A DNA stretch of 64,000 nt from Nothophaeocryptopus gaeumannii (Eukaryota > Ascomycota > Dothideomycetes > Mycosphaerellales > Mycosphaerellaceae): positions 1,798,001-1,862,000 of the forward strand of contig JASISA010000023.1 in the NCBI GenBank assembly GCA_031771865.1, given 5' to 3'. The notes under the pieces are model-generated. The model worked only from the letters and a program-made list of their open reading frames with translations, was not told the DNA's origin and searched no databases. Position numbers and translations under genes: made by a program. Shown here in pieces: positions 55,731 through 64,000 of the stretch; the stretch's first letter is position 1; each line of letters opens with the position of its first letter.

Positions 55731-56483
55731 TCAATACCTTCCCTCAAAAGTATCCACCCTCTCCTTCGCCACCTGTGCAATCGCATCCTTGATAGGCATC
55801 TCCCCTCCCACCATATCAATCGCTAACCCCTTCGTCCCATCGTTCTTCATTATCTCCAATACCGCCCTCGCGACATCTTCTCTCGAAATTGTCGTGTTCA
55901 AATGAACCTTCCCTGCTGCGATCTTCCCGACGCCCGGGTCTTGCGAGAGACCTCCTGGTCGGACGATGGTATATTCTAATCCACGAGAGGAATTGTTCGT
56001 TACGAGGTTCCTGTCCGCGGCGAATTTGGCATGCATGTAGGGGCCTATAGCGGACCAGACTTTATTGGAACGGTCCCGGTCGCCGTCGTTGTACCATTCC
56101 GGCTCCGATTTATTTTCACGGTCGCGGACGTCGACGGCGGAGATGATTATGTAGCGTTTGGTGAGGCCGGCTTTGGCTGTAGCATCCATGGATTTTATGG
56201 CTCCCTCATTATCGACTTTCTTCGTCCTTTCTGGGCTTCCTGCGCCGGCTCCTGCTGCCCAGATTATGGTGTTGGGTTTGGTGGATTGGATTGTGGAGAC
56301 GAAGTCTTCGACGCTGGAGTCTTCGATGGATTGGACGATTGGGGAGCCGCCTAGGGATTCTATGTCGGATTTTTGGTCCGGGTTGCGGATTATGGAGTGG
56401 ACTGTTGTTCCTTCGGCAGAGAGGAGACGGGTTATGTGGCGGGCTACTTTGCCGGAACCGCCGAAGAGAAGGACGGAGGTCAT
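55731..56483 (-). CDS. NAD(P)-binding Rossmann protein, YMR090W-like atypical SDR (250 aa)
   Basis: This is a cytosolic NAD(P)-binding protein of the atypical short-chain dehydrogenase group (NmrA/NAD(P)-bd type), like uncharacterised yeast YMR090W. The dinucleotide-binding motif is LLFGGSGKVARHI at residues 5-17 (GxxGxxG-like). A helix-strand alternation follows, with IIWAAGAGAGSPERT, YIIISAVDVRD and GLEYTIVRPGGLSQD, the last being the typical VRPGGL block. Y-x3-K is present in PYMHAKFAADRN. No intron. Length is standard for the group. The substrate is unknown, and several members bind NADP without a known reaction. It converges on the large disordered gene, about 280 bp apart. Confidence 0.9.
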   Translation of the reverse strand: MTSVLLFGGSGKVARHITRLLSAEGTTVHSIIRNPDQKSDIESLGGSPIVQSIEDSSVEDFVSTIQSTKPNTIIWAAGAGAGSPERTKKVDNEGAIKSMDATAKAGLTKRYIIISAVDVRDRENKSEPEWYNDGDRDRSNKVWSAIGPYMHAKFAADRNLVTNNSSRGLEYTIVRPGGLSQDPGVGKIAAGKVHLNTTISREDVARAVLEIMKNDGTKGLAIDMVGGEMPIKDAIAQVAKERVDTFEGRY

Positions 56484-57836
56484 CGTTTATTTTTGGGGGT
56501 TGTTGGTTGTGTTGGTAGGAAGTCGTAGAGGTTTGGTATGGATCGATGGATCGATTGGGTCTTGTTCAATTCTTGTTGCGTGAGAAGAAGCGGTGATGAT
56601 CGCAGAGGTGGTGTCGTGATGGTATGACGTCTTATTTGGACTTCTCCAATCCTCAATGCCTGGCAGCTGAGGTCATCTCCGGCCGACCTTCGGTTTACTC
56701 TGGTCGGATGATCGGATGACAGCGTCTTGTTAGCCGGTCCCATAGTTCAGAAGTCTTGGTTGCTTGGGTTGAAAAGTGATTGCTTGCCTTGAAAAGTGAT
56801 TCCTTGCCGAACTCGATGTTTTCAAACGTCACCTGTCGATACCTGATGATCTCGAAGCCTTCTTCTAGTCATCCAGATAACGAGTGAACTGTGAAAGCCA
56901 CACTAGACATCGAGCGACGACTTCTGAGATGAAGTAAAAGGGTGCCGGAGGGCTGGGTACTTAGCGGGCAGTCTATTCACGGTCCGGATCTGCATGGCGC
57001 GTGCGAGGGTGAACCTTGCCCACACATCTTTGACGGTCGGCCTCCGTGAGAAGACGTCAAATACATCAATTGCTCAATACAGTATGGTGTGCCAAGAGCA
57101 TCACCGAAGAGTCGAGGAAGGGCAGAGCGGTCTCGTGAAGCCAACGTATCGACAAAAATAATCTTGGCCGTTGAGAGAAGAGCAGGCTCCTCCCAGTCAA
57201 ACGCTCACGTGTTGCTGTTACTTCACGACCCTGCATCTCCACGTTGGAGTCTGCAGCGGCGGCAATCATTTCGCAGTCGAGGGGATTCGTAACCTGAATA
57301 GCGAAGAGCGAGCATGCTTGCGACATCTCCTCTCCTGAGTCGTACAAACTCTTCCACACTTGTTTATTACTGTTCAGCCTCGTATCGTCCACGGTATTCG
57401 TTTGGGCTACGTCTCTGCACATACTGTCGTCAGCGATATCTGGCTCACGTTAGAGAGCGGGCGATTGTTACAACCCCGTCTGCCAACCGACCAACACATC
57501 GAACGCTCGGAACTGCCTGGTACTGGGTTGTGCGGTGTTCCAGCCCAGCCTGACACACTGGCAGCCTCTGCGACATCATCTTACAACCTACGCACTGGTA
57601 ACTCCACTCGTTGCACTCCCTTGGGTCAACACCGGCGGCAATCTCTTCGACCAGCAACCCGCTCCTCTTCCAGTGACCAGCTGTGCCACATCTGGCTGTA
57701 GGAGTTGATGTGTACTACCTGAGGACGCCCGCTGTGCTCCTCACTTGTTTCCAGAGGCTGAAAGCCGTGACCGGCCACTGCGTTACTTACTTCCTCCCGA
57801 CGCTTGCTTGCATGAGCCTGTCGCTGTAACAAGACT
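56484..57836. promoter_or_regulatory. Divergent intergenic region, SDR and dma genes
   Basis: About 1.35 kb between two divergent genes, so it should contain both promoters and probably long leaders. Short ORFs on both strands carry no motif. No specific regulatory site is identified. Confidence 0.4.
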
Positions 57837-59744
57837 ATGCTAGGATCCGCCGTACCCTCGAGCGCTTCAGTGTATACAGCGACCACCAGTGCCACCCCTT
57901 CCTCGCCCGCCCGCCCCAGTCGGCTGCGCGGTCTCTCCTACCTCCGCAGCGTCACTCACAACCACCGAGGTCACCTTCACGGGAATTCAAGTCGCGCTTC
58001 CGAGACTTCTACGCCAGCAGCAACGCCGCCGCTGACTCGATCGACATCGTCACCGGGAAGCTCAATCGTCGTCGCTCCAGAGCGGGGCAGGCAGCAATCA
58101 GGTTCACCAACAACAGTCCCACCTTCGACCGTACAGTCTGCAGAGAACGGCTGGATCCCGACCATTCAAGGTAGGAGCGGTCTAGCACGAGAGTCGCTCC
58201 ATCCTACCGAAACGTCTACCGAGTCCGCCGCATCAGAGCCGAGTAGCACGACCGACACCATGACGAGAAGCCGCACCATTGTGCCCGGCTTCCCAGGTCC
58301 CACACCCACTCCAGCATTCACGCAGAGCAACCAGGGCATACGCAGACACACTCCGAGCGACATGGCTGCTGCAACCACCACCGTTCCGCTCAACCAGCCC
58401 GGAGCTGCGACGCCGACGCCTGCGGACAAGAGCAAAGAGATGCCCACCATTCGCTTCATCCCACACGTCGAAGCCCGTTCTCCTCGACCCTCTCTCACCT
58501 TTTCCGCACTGTCACGGACACTGAAGACGCAGGATGCTATTGTTAAGGTCGGTAGATATAGCGAGCGGGATCACTCCACTGGCGACGCGGTCGGCTTTAA
58601 GTCGAAGGTTGTCAGTCGGAGACACTGCGAGTTCTGGTGCAGAGATGGCCAGTGGTACATCAGAGACGTCAAGTCCTCTTCCGGCACATTCTTAAATCAC
58701 GTCAGGCTCTCTAGTCCGGGCGCAGAAAGTCGGCCATATCCAGTGAATGATGGAGATGTGGTTCAGCTTGGAATAGACTTCAAGGGTGGAGAAGAGCCCA
58801 TATTTCGCTGCGTTAAGATACGAGTGGAGTGCAACCGCGGCTGGCAAAAGAGCTTGAACACTTTCAACACATCCGCGCACAAGCAGCTACTGAAGAGCGC
58901 CCAAAAAGCGAAGACAAAGGACTCTGATGCACAGAGCGTCCACAGCTCAGAATGCTCCATCTGCCTTAACGCGGTAGCGCCATGTCAGGCGCTGTTCGTG
59001 GCTCCTTGCAGTCACGTGTGGCACTACAAATGCATCAGGAACCTCATACACGGTCCAAATTGGCCCAACTTCTTGTGTCCCAACTGCCGATTTGTTGCCG
59101 ATTTGGATGCAGACGTGGAAGCACCTGTAGAGGACGATTTCGAGAAGTTCACGGAAGACGATGTTCAAGAGACGACGCGAGACAGTGATGCGCGAGAATC
59201 GGAGAGTCCTGGCCCTAGCATGAGCGATGATGAGGAAGACCCAAGTCGACCCGGTGTACCTGTCGCATTTCCGGACGCCGACGATGTGGAGGCAGACGCA
59301 CTCGCGAGGATACTTCAAGAATCAAGTTTAAGCTCACCATCCAACCAAGCAGAAGCAGGGGCAGCGCGGCGCAACGCACGTCCTGATTCTGGAGCATTGC
59401 CCCCTCCGACGTTATCGAGAACCGATCGCTCAGATTCCGACGCACTCCCTCCTTCACAACCCATCGCAATACACCAGCCAAAAATTGTGTCGAGATCCAC
59501 CTCAAACGACCACGGAGCGAGATCGACAACCCCGACTTCGCATACACAATTCGCACTCTCGGCTGGTGTTCCGATCGCTGATGGGCCTTTGACTCCCCGA
59601 AATGATGCTGGACCGTTTGTGCTGGACGGGAGTGCCGGACGCGATAGAGTGGCCTCGGGCATTGACAGCAGTCTAGCTAGGGATCCTGTGGAGGAGGTCA
59701 GCGAACCCGCGTCTCTAGAAGGTGTGCCATCTCGAGAGTCGTAG
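57837..59744 (+). CDS. Dma-type FHA-RING E3 ubiquitin ligase (635 aa)
   Basis: The family (Dma1/Dma2 in yeasts, relatives of CHFR and RNF8) binds phosphoproteins through FHA and ubiquitinates them, acting in spindle-position checkpoint, septin control and cytokinesis. Residues 1-200 are Ser/Thr/Pro-rich and disordered. The FHA domain is about 232-332, with the binding loops GRYSERD and SRRHCEFW and the closing SSGTFLNHVRLS. The RING-H2 follows: C373, C376, C391, H393, H396, C399, C414 and C417 (pattern SECSICLN ... CSHVWHYKC ... LCPNC). The tail beyond 430 is acidic and Ser/Pro-rich and ends PSRES. It is one exon, starting at the first ATG. The final codons lie in a tandem duplication that extends past the stop. 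Confidence 0.92.
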   Translation: MLGSAVPSSASVYTATTSATPSSPARPSRLRGLSYLRSVTHNHRGHLHGNSSRASETSTPAATPPLTRSTSSPGSSIVVAPERGRQQSGSPTTVPPSTVQSAENGWIPTIQGRSGLARESLHPTETSTESAASEPSSTTDTMTRSRTIVPGFPGPTPTPAFTQSNQGIRRHTPSDMAAATTTVPLNQPGAATPTPADKSKEMPTIRFIPHVEARSPRPSLTFSALSRTLKTQDAIVKVGRYSERDHSTGDAVGFKSKVVSRRHCEFWCRDGQWYIRDVKSSSGTFLNHVRLSSPGAESRPYPVNDGDVVQLGIDFKGGEEPIFRCVKIRVECNRGWQKSLNTFNTSAHKQLLKSAQKAKTKDSDAQSVHSSECSICLNAVAPCQALFVAPCSHVWHYKCIRNLIHGPNWPNFLCPNCRFVADLDADVEAPVEDDFEKFTEDDVQETTRDSDARESESPGPSMSDDEEDPSRPGVPVAFPDADDVEADALARILQESSLSSPSNQAEAGAARRNARPDSGALPPPTLSRTDRSDSDALPPSQPIAIHQPKIVSRSTSNDHGARSTTPTSHTQFALSAGVPIADGPLTPRNDAGPFVLDGSAGRDRVASGIDSSLARDPVEEVSEPASLEGVPSRES

Positions 59745-59922
59745 GAGGCAAGGCGACGTGCACACACGTTTGACGGCTGCTGGAGTGTGGAAACATGGAA
59801 TGAGGAGGTCAGCGAGCCCGCGTCACAAGAAGAAAGGCCATCGCGAGAGTCGTAGGGGGCAAGGCGACGTGCACATACGTTTGATACGTTTGACGGCTGG
59901 TGGGGTATGGACAAGATTTGGG
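59692..59922. repeat. 110-bp tandem duplication across the dma stop codon
   Basis: Copy 1 begins GAGGAGGTCAGCG at 59692 and holds the last 18 codons and the stop. Copy 2 begins with the same bases at 59802 and diverges by scattered substitutions. Copy 2 could encode EEVSEPASQEERPSRES followed by a stop, mirroring the true C-terminus EEVSEPASLEGVPSRES. Copy 2 also has an inner ACGTTTGAT duplication. Confidence 0.85.
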
Positions 59923-60462
59923 ACTAACGTTTGATGAATTCTTCTTTTAATCTTTCGAGACAGCATATTCGTGCGCAGCGAGCATCGAGGGCGTTATCGG
60001 AGAATGTGTAAATGACATCCTTCCTCGTCGTTCTGGAATGGCTACCGGGCTTTTCGCATACCCTCACCGGCGATATTGACGCGTCTCGCGCTAGGTGTGG
60101 AAGCTGGAAGGACCAAGAGTGAGATACAATGAATTGATTGATATTCACCTTCTAGCCAGCGACCCAGGTGCTCATCCGTATCGACCTCTCCCATTTCCGC
60201 AAGTGCACCGCGCTTCTGTACTCCCACTGGTCTCCGCGGACAGCCCATTCTTTGGGAGGTTCTTAACTCATCTATAGTATTCGGGCGACTGCGATATGTC
60301 TCGCCCTGGTATGCCTCCCGCTTTCGAAGGACAGCTCTGCACGCAAAAGCAAACTTCGGTACTATGTCATAGGCCTCATTGACCCGCACACAGCATCCCT
60401 CGAACCCATCCTCCGCTCAACAGCATCCCATTCTGGCGTTGGCAGAAGGCCATCTATCTCCC
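59923..60462. other. Intergenic, no gene recognised
   Basis: About 0.54 kb between the dma repeat and the stop of the retropepsin-like gene. Small ORFs only, without motifs. Confidence 0.4.
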
Positions 60463-61144
60463 TCAAAATCGCCTTCCTCCAAGACTCATCAACAATGGTC
60501 CCACAAGACTCTGCGCCAACTCTCTTTCAACCTTCTTCCTGTCAAACTCTGGCTGCTGTTTCAAAAACCACTCCGTCTCGTCCATACTCGCCGTGGTGAG
60601 GAACTCAGCAAACTCAGTCTCGTCCAGCTGGTTGAAGTAGAGAACTTGATCGGATTCGTCGAGTGGGACGACAACACGCTGCGGGCCAGGACCTCCGACG
60701 CCCGGGGCGGTGCTGGTAGGGAATGGGAGGCGGAGAGTAACGAGTGTTTTGTCCTCACCTGGACCAGCGGCATAGTCGACGCGGGCTTTCCATTGATGCA
60801 AGCTCATCATGCCGAGGAGCAGGTTGAGGCGATCGGTGGATTCGTCAACGAGGGTGTTGATGGTTTGTTCGATACCTTCTAACTTGACAACCACTTTTGA
60901 CTTCGCGGGTGTGAAGGGTCTTGTTCCCTCCTGCTGCTGAGACGTTGACGGGTTCTGGGAGGGTGTTGGTAGTGAGTTGAAGGGCGGCGGCTAGTCGACG
61001 CGAGATGAAGTTGGAGGAGGCGCCGGAGTCGAGGAGAACGGATGTGACGCGGTACCAGGAGAGGTCGGTGGCACGGGCAAGAACGGTTACTTGTGGGCAG
61101 GAGTGATGGTGAATGGGTTCGCCTTCAGGTTGGATGCGAGACAT
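60463..61144 (-). pseudogene. Retropepsin-like aspartic protease gene with one frame shift
   Basis: The first frame (from 61144, MSRIQPEGEPIHHHSC) holds the retroviral-type aspartic protease signature VLLDSGASSNFISRRL, with the catalytic triad D39-S40-G41. It then loses register at a run of four A (coding strand; 60895-60898). With one A removed the sense continues EVKVVVKLEGIEQTINTL, then LNLLLGMMSLHQWKA, the hydrophobic LLG element that pairs with the active site in this fold. The second frame runs to 60463. No reverse transcriptase, integrase, knuckle or LTR lies nearby, so this is either a solitary fragment of a Ty3-type pol or a domesticated protease gene. The single shift could be decay or a consensus error in a homopolymer. 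Confidence 0.65.
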
Positions 61145-61763
61145 GGTTGGGGCGGATGCTGAAGTTGGTTGTTCGCGTTGGCAACAATGATTGTTGGCTG
61201 TGGTGAGATTGTGGTACTTGCTTGTCAGTACTGTATGATTTGCGGTGGGGGTTAGTAGTTTAGATGGAAGTGGTGATGTCTGGAACGAATATTGTGCTTG
61301 AAGTGTCTTGTGTCACATGTCAGCTTCACGTCGCGTAGCTTCACAGAGGTGCACGGGCCATCTGAGGACAGGAAAGAAAGGTGTCAGAATTTCAATCTGA
61401 GAACGTGATCTGATGTGTCAGTAGCCTGCTATGACATATTACAGACTCTGAGGTCTCGGAGTTGACTCTTAAACGCGTACTCGAATCGCTACGGGCTTTG
61501 TGGCAGAGAATACCCTATGAAAACTTCAACGAGCTTCTTTGCTCTTCTACAAGCATTCTACAACACTCTCAAGGAATACCTAAGCTACTACTACAACATC
61601 AACACGGTTATCAGTCATCGTGGACGGTCACGACGACCAGCACGATGATGTTAAGTACAATTTCAGCGGAACAGGCTATCGGTATGTTGGTTGTAGATGC
61701 TGCAAGACTAACACTGCTGCAGGTCTCCCCTCGTGCGGCGAGGGCCCCGAAACATGCAGGTAA
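61145..61763. other. Intergenic, possible decayed 5' exons
   Basis: About 0.6 kb. From 61620 a frame reading DDVKYNFSGTGYR and then a Cys-rich run to GPETCR before a stop at 61761 may belong to the following coiled-coil locus. A GTATGT to CTGCAG segment with CTAAC also looks like an intron (about 61680-61721). I cannot join these parts convincingly. Confidence 0.3.
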
Positions 61764-62289
61764 CTGCGAGCAGATGCTGCAAGAAAGATCCAAGAGAGGG
61801 ATCAACAAATTGCGGACCTCACTCGAAAGCTTCGTGAGTCTGAAAGAGAGGCACAGGTCGGCTGGAGTGCGTGGTTGGAAGCGGACGTGACCAGTCACAG
61901 CATGTACCAGACCGTCCAGAACCTCGAGGTGGGCATCGAGGCGCAGGAGGACAATGTTCGGGAGAGAGACAACAAGATCGAGGAGCTTGAGGTGAAGCTT
62001 GAGCAGAGAACGTCTTATCCATTTCCCGCATCAAATCTTTCAACAATCGACATAGACCACAGGTCTCGAAGAGGTAGCGCAAGCCGACCGGACCAACGAC
62101 CACCTGAAGAGACAATTGAGGGCGGCAGAAGTCACAGATCATATCAAAAGCAGAATCGTCGAGCTGGCGGAGGTAGCTGTTGAGAGTACGGATAGTTACG
62201 ACCTCCAGGCCAAGCGGATGACGAAGCTGCGGAAGGAGGAAGCGCTGCGCAAGTACGAGGGAAATCATGTGAATAGAGGTGAGGAATGA
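61764..62289 (+). pseudogene. Decayed coiled-coil protein gene related to the 62975 gene
   Basis: A frame without an early ATG encodes KIQERDQQIADLTRKLRESE and runs on to RERDNKIEELEVKLEQ, a clear heptad coiled coil. At 62007 the homologous intron of the next gene would begin, but the donor here reads GAACGT instead of GTATGC. The matching acceptor CACAG at 62058-62062 is present. Beyond it, in the phase the intron would give, the frame reads SLEEVAQADRTNDHLKRQL and ends at 62289. The missing start, missing donor and the stop at 61761 argue for a pseudogene. The family is unknown. Confidence 0.45.
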
Positions 62290-62974
62290 GACGAGATTCC
62301 GATGGCATGACGGGGACCTGTAAGAACATAGCTACGATTCACGACATCAGCATTCGACGTTCATTCAGGGACGTCTTGCTGAATATCAAAAGATAGGAAG
62401 TGTCCCATTGTATTTGAGAACTAGAAGGGCATTTATGAAGTTGAATAACTGAGGAAGCGAGCAGCTCAGCTTGCCATCGACTGGCCAAATAGAACAGCAA
62501 CGATGAAAACACAGATTGAAGACCTAGCTGGGTCGTCAACCTGTGCAAAAACACTGATTCGAAACAGGACTCTAGCTGGGTCGTTTGCTACTTCTTCGCT
62601 GATGGACCCTAGCTGGGACCCTCTTCGAATATTCTAGCTAGGTTCCTGTTCAATCAACCCAGCTAGGACTTCGCAGACTGTCTAGGCAGCATAGACTCAA
62701 GAGGGGTTGTTGCCGATCACTTCTTGCATGTGACACGGTAAGTGCACGTGCGACGTCAACGGTCATTTACCTTGTTCTGCGTTCTTCCTCACCACCTCGC
62801 CGTCCTCTTGACCTTTCACACTCCACTCTTCCTTGCTTGACAACTATTGGACATCCTCCAGCGTCCAGCACCACGCAAGCCACTTCGTCTTTCAACATCA
62901 TCACCAACACAGTAATCGTGAGCAGCTTGTCCAGCCTCGACTGCGTCGTCGACAACAACACCCAGCCGCGAAAC
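62290..62974. promoter_or_regulatory. Upstream region with CCTAGCTGGG repeats
   Basis: About 0.7 kb between the two coiled-coil loci. Five copies of a CCTAGCTGGG-like motif lie within 150 bp: 62524-62532, 62572-62580, 62609-62617, 62634-62642 (CTAGCTAGG) and, inverted, 62658-62667. A C/T-rich leader with many CCTC and CACC strings precedes the start codon. Confidence 0.45.
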
Positions 62975-63751
62975 ATGCCTCAATTTCAAGGACCTCCCCC
63001 ACAGAAGAGGTGCAGAGTGGTCGACTCAGAAATGAAGGTTGAGCTGGTACTGCCTCGGCTGCAGACAGCTGATGTCTCGACGCCTTGCCCACGTCAAAGC
63101 ATTCCTACTACACCATTACCTCCATCGTCAGAGCGTCCGCGGCTTTGGGGTGCTCCAAAGAAGAGAATCAGTCTTGCTGCTTACAAGGTAGAATTGGCGG
63201 CTGCGTCCTCTGCGCAGAACGCTGAAGGTAAGAATCGTTGACTTGCGGCGTTTCGAGTTCAAAGATCTAACACGTGCAGTTCCGACCGACGGTGGTAAAG
63301 ACCTGACCATCTTGAAGCTCAAGCGTGAAATCGCGTCGCGAGATGCCACGATCCGGAGGAAGGACACCGCAATCGAGAGGAAGAACACTAAGATAACTCA
63401 GCTCGAGACGAAGCTTCAGCAGAGTATGCCCCACTATCCCGAAAGCGACTATAGCTAACACATATCACAGCTCAAGAGGAGTTGACGGGAACCCGCGCCG
63501 TTCTCCAGAACAAGAAGGAGACCATGGAGAAGCTCTCAGGCTCCCTTGAGGACGAGAAGCAGAAGACCAACAATCTCGGTGCAGAGAACAACGATCTCCG
63601 GAGCGAGCTCCAACTGAGCGAGAGCATCGACACTGCGGCGTACGACGTGTTCTTCAAGCAGACTAAGACTTGGGAGAAGCGCGGAAAGAACATGGATGTG
63701 TTGAGAGCGGCGGTTAAGGCGAAGTATCCGAGAGAGCAGAAGCGTCCTTGA
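62975..63751 (+). CDS. Coiled-coil protein of unknown function (3 exons, 225 aa)
   Basis: No family is recognised. Exons are 62975-63227, 63280-63423 and 63471-63751. Introns are 63228-63279 (GTAAGA, CTAAC branch, GTGCAG) and 63424-63470 (GTATGC, CTAAC branch, TCACAG), both phase 1. The N-terminal 85 residues are Pro/Ser/Lys-rich (MPQFQGPPPQKRCRVVDSEM) with basic GAPKKRISLA, which might serve as a nuclear signal. From residue 95 it is a long charged coil (REIASRDATIRRKDTAIERK, then LQNKKETMEKLSGSLEDEKQ), closing with a basic tail KAKYPREQKRP. The ATG follows a pyrimidine-rich leader, and an upstream TTG-opened extension is not used. The second intron sits at the same place and phase as the lost intron of the neighbouring relic. 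Confidence 0.72.
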
Positions 63752-63768
63752 GTGGAGAAGGTGAGATG

Positions 63769-63840
63769 GTGAAGCTAACGAAGAGGCATCGGCGGGATGA
63801 GGATCGTGAAGCTAATGAAGAGAACTCGGCGAGATGAGAT
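63769..63840. repeat. Imperfect tandem repeat, two units of 37 bp
   Basis: Units starting at 63769 and 63806 share GTGAAGCTAAYGAAGAG and GATGAG ends. It is located just after the stop of the coiled-coil gene. The remaining sequence to 64000 shows no gene. Confidence 0.7.
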
Positions 63841-64000
63841 TCTGGTTCTTTACGTGGTCATTTTGAGAGAAGCTCGATGCTCGATGCTCGAGGTACGGTT
63901 CAAGGGCTTTAACTGATAGGAGTCAGCAGTATCCATACTACAGACCCTAGGCATCAAGTGGAAGTTGCAAGTATCTCATGGAACAGGAGTTTCTCAATGA

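Overview
The window reads as nuclear DNA of a filamentous ascomycete (Pezizomycotina; a Dothideomycete is my best guess, from protein style only). The evidence is genes with few, short introns (about 47-80 bp, GTRNGN donors, CTRAC-type branch sites), a velvet regulator, a Zn2Cys6 activator, a tuberin homologue, and a transposon block carrying the signature of repeat-induced point mutation (RIP). Most genes read cleanly in one long frame. Several smaller loci are broken by single-base frame shifts.

Left part (1-20 kb). A HAD hydrolase (314-1144, minus) diverges from a decayed YAT-type amino-acid permease (1625-3624, plus), which converges on a Zn2Cys6 transcription factor (3777-6020, minus). 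Small lineage-type proteins follow (6324-6956, 8644-9222, 10394-10975). Then come a large basic nuclear-type protein (11965-14643), a small spliced hydrophilic protein assembled here from three short exons (15962-16490), and the velvet regulator veA (17457-19396), which has a 1.8-kb upstream region free of genes.

Transposon block (21.2-25.7 kb). A TA-flanked element with 30-bp perfect terminal inverted repeats is almost stripped of CpA/TpG by RIP. A pristine 2,480-bp LTR retroelement sits inside it, with identical 348-bp LTRs and a 5-bp target duplication CTATA. The LTR element has no reverse transcriptase. It carries a sense gag with a CCHC knuckle and an antisense ORF with a Zn2Cys6-like cysteine pattern followed by a coiled coil. 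This is the most interesting object in the window.

Middle (25.7-46 kb). A gene-poor stretch holds microsatellites and a helicase-element-like repeat. After it come a three-exon Mga2/Spt23-type membrane-anchored transcription factor (30030-34299), a frameshifted small gene (35534-36129), a tuberin-type RapGAP whose ORF lacks the usual N-terminal part (36714-40229), and the divergent TRAPPII subunit Trs120 (41687-45553). A 461-bp hAT-type MITE lies just downstream of Trs120 (45610-46070).

Right part (46-64 kb). This holds a truncated P-loop/sulfotransferase-like fragment, a small heat-shock protein with a TATA box (47966-48907), a very large disordered conserved protein (50065-55453), and a YMR090W-like NAD(P)-binding protein (55731-56483). 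It also holds a Dma-type FHA-RING ubiquitin ligase whose 3' end is tandemly duplicated (57837-59744), a frameshifted retropepsin-like gene (60463-61144), and two related coiled-coil genes, one decayed and one intact (61764-63751).

Functionally the intact genes are mostly core regulation and trafficking: development and secondary metabolism (VeA), lipid or hypoxia response (Mga2), TOR control (tuberin), Golgi traffic (Trs120), stress (sHSP) and mitotic checkpoint or septation (Dma). They share no pathway, so this is an ordinary chromosome arm interrupted by one small repeat island. No tRNA, rRNA or CRISPR was found.
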